Below are positions 54,806 to 55,567 of a DNA stretch of 55,567 nucleotides, piece by piece. Source of the DNA: Motiliproteus sp. (GTDB lineage: Bacteria; Pseudomonadota; Gammaproteobacteria; Pseudomonadales; Balneatricaceae); the NCBI GenBank assembly GCA_026196225.1, contig JAPHRD010000012.1:1-55567 (forward strand), given 5' to 3'. The notes under the pieces are model-generated. The model saw only the letters and a program-made list of their open reading frames with translations, was not told the origin of the DNA and did no database searches. The first letter of the stretch is position 1; each line of letters starts with the position of its first letter. The translations under genes were made by a program, and so were the position numbers.

Positions 54806-55567
54806 TGTCCTATTCCCCCGATTTCAACAAGCGGTCCCCATGGGTGTCCAGAAGATCACACCCTTAACACGCTATAAAAACTTAACGTCCAATAATGGAG
54901 ATCAAATATTTCACAAAAAGGTCAATATTAGTTTTTAGCTAATCCAGCGCCCGTTCACCCATCTAAATATAAAAAGAACCGTTTTTACGTCGACGCATCG
55001 TCAATCCGTTTATATATGAGTACCACAGCCGTTATAGCTAATTCTTATACTAAACAAGAACTCTGTGCTTGACGGATATGCACACTTATGAGGCACGAAG
55101 CAGTTTAGCTTTGATTTTTAAAATATGACGAGAAGATGACTGTTTCATATCGAAACAAACAGGATATATCATTGATTTATATAGATATATTTATCATTGG
55201 TTGTTTTTTGACCAGTTTGATCAAAAACCCCACTATATGGGCGATCAGACCCCTTACCCATATTTCATTCACAGAGTTATCCACAGACTTTGTGAGCAGA
55301 TTGCTCTACCCGTTGAAAACCCTGGGATCCCATGATTTAGCAGTCTTATAGAGGCGATTTTTTGCGCATCGCAACATAGGATGAGAGATTTCTTCCACAG
55401 CCTATGTCAATGGTTATCGGCCAAAAAAACGACCGAATTAGCACCTTCGAATAGGCTATCCTGTGACCTTAGCCCGCATTTTTCATGAAGATCTAAACAA
55501 AAACGGCTGAAAGCCGTATGGTTGGTGGTCTCTACGCATCTCCCATACAGCCTCAGCCGAGAACAAA
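54806..55567. other. Long non-coding region at the right end
   Basis: No convincing gene is seen in about 760 bases. The 71-codon plus-strand frame at 55136-55351 has no family character and sits in AT-rich DNA. One perfect DnaA-type box (TTATCCACA) lies at 55268-55276. At 55496-55567 there is a terminator-like hairpin with an alternative fold, described below. The region probably holds promoters of nudC and of a gene beyond the right edge. Confidence 0.5.
55496..55520 (-). terminator. Minus-strand terminator hairpin near the window edge
   Basis: On the minus strand ACGGCT-TTC-AGCCGT is followed by TTTTTGTTT, a canonical terminator for a gene lying to the right of the window. An alternative stem, GGCTGTATGG with CCATACGGC, shares part of the terminator's left arm. 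Confidence 0.7.

Noticed and set aside
55136-55351. A 71-codon frame and a perfect DnaA box (55268) suggesting oriC
   Set aside because: There is only one clear box, no clustered boxes or AT 13-mers in the right order, and no oriC-linked genes (dnaA, mnmG, mioC) nearby. The frame has no family features.

Overview
The window is chromosomal DNA of a gammaproteobacterium, probably marine and of the Oceanospirillales or Alteromonadales kind. This is an inference from the monomeric NADP-isocitrate dehydrogenase, NudC, SohB, NagZ and DUF5062 genes. It is split by one intact-looking temperate phage of about 35.2 kb. Left host flank (1-4310): icd with a clear terminator, then three small unrecognised genes. 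Right host flank (39455-55567): an H2-sensing hydrogenase operon (hupT kinase, hupU small subunit, hupV large subunit, all on the minus strand), the AmmeMemoRadiSam genes amrA-amrB with divergent amrS, a DUF5062 gene, a second PAS histidine kinase, a glutathione transferase, an MscS channel, nagZ, an L,D-transpeptidase, a TetR regulator, sohB, an SCP2-like protein and nudC.

The prophage (4311-39476) is lambda-like in its recombination module (lambda-type Int and Xis) and an HK97-type siphovirus in its structural genes. The late genes run leftward: endolysin, holin-like proteins, lipoprotein, a papain-like protein, a LamG protein with fourteen 14-residue repeats, HNH nuclease, small and large terminase, portal, ClpP-like protease, capsid, connectors, tail tube, frameshifted tail chaperones, tape measure and tail tip. 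Early genes also run leftward from a Cro/CI immunity region near 29.5 kb: a DksA-like finger, a replication protein with an internal iteron array, a metallophosphoesterase, dNMP kinase, RusA and an HNH protein. To the right of cI are lysogeny or accessory genes (DUF4760 membrane protein, secreted DUF2845-like protein, BRCT protein). Then comes a rightward operon with an HTH regulator, ssb, many small proteins, a degenerate tyrosine recombinase, xis and int.

The most striking observation is the integration site. A 12-bp sequence that encodes the nickel-binding Met-Val-Cys segment at the extreme 3' end of hupV is present at both prophage ends. The left copy still reads Met-Val-Cys-Thr-Val-His-stop with different synonymous codons. 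The phage therefore sits in the 3' end of an H2-sensor hydrogenase gene and supplies a replacement end that preserves the protein. A second, fossil attachment site (the 3' half of a tRNA-Val plus GGGACAA repeats) lies just inside the left end. This suggests an ancestor that used a tRNA target.

Other regulatory structure: a canonical A-AAA-AAC frameshift site between the tail chaperone genes; tandem terminators and a perfect LexA-type box in front of the lysis genes; about eight iteron-like repeats inside the replication gene; and the same 15-bp operator-like dyad both between cro and cI and in front of the rightward operon.
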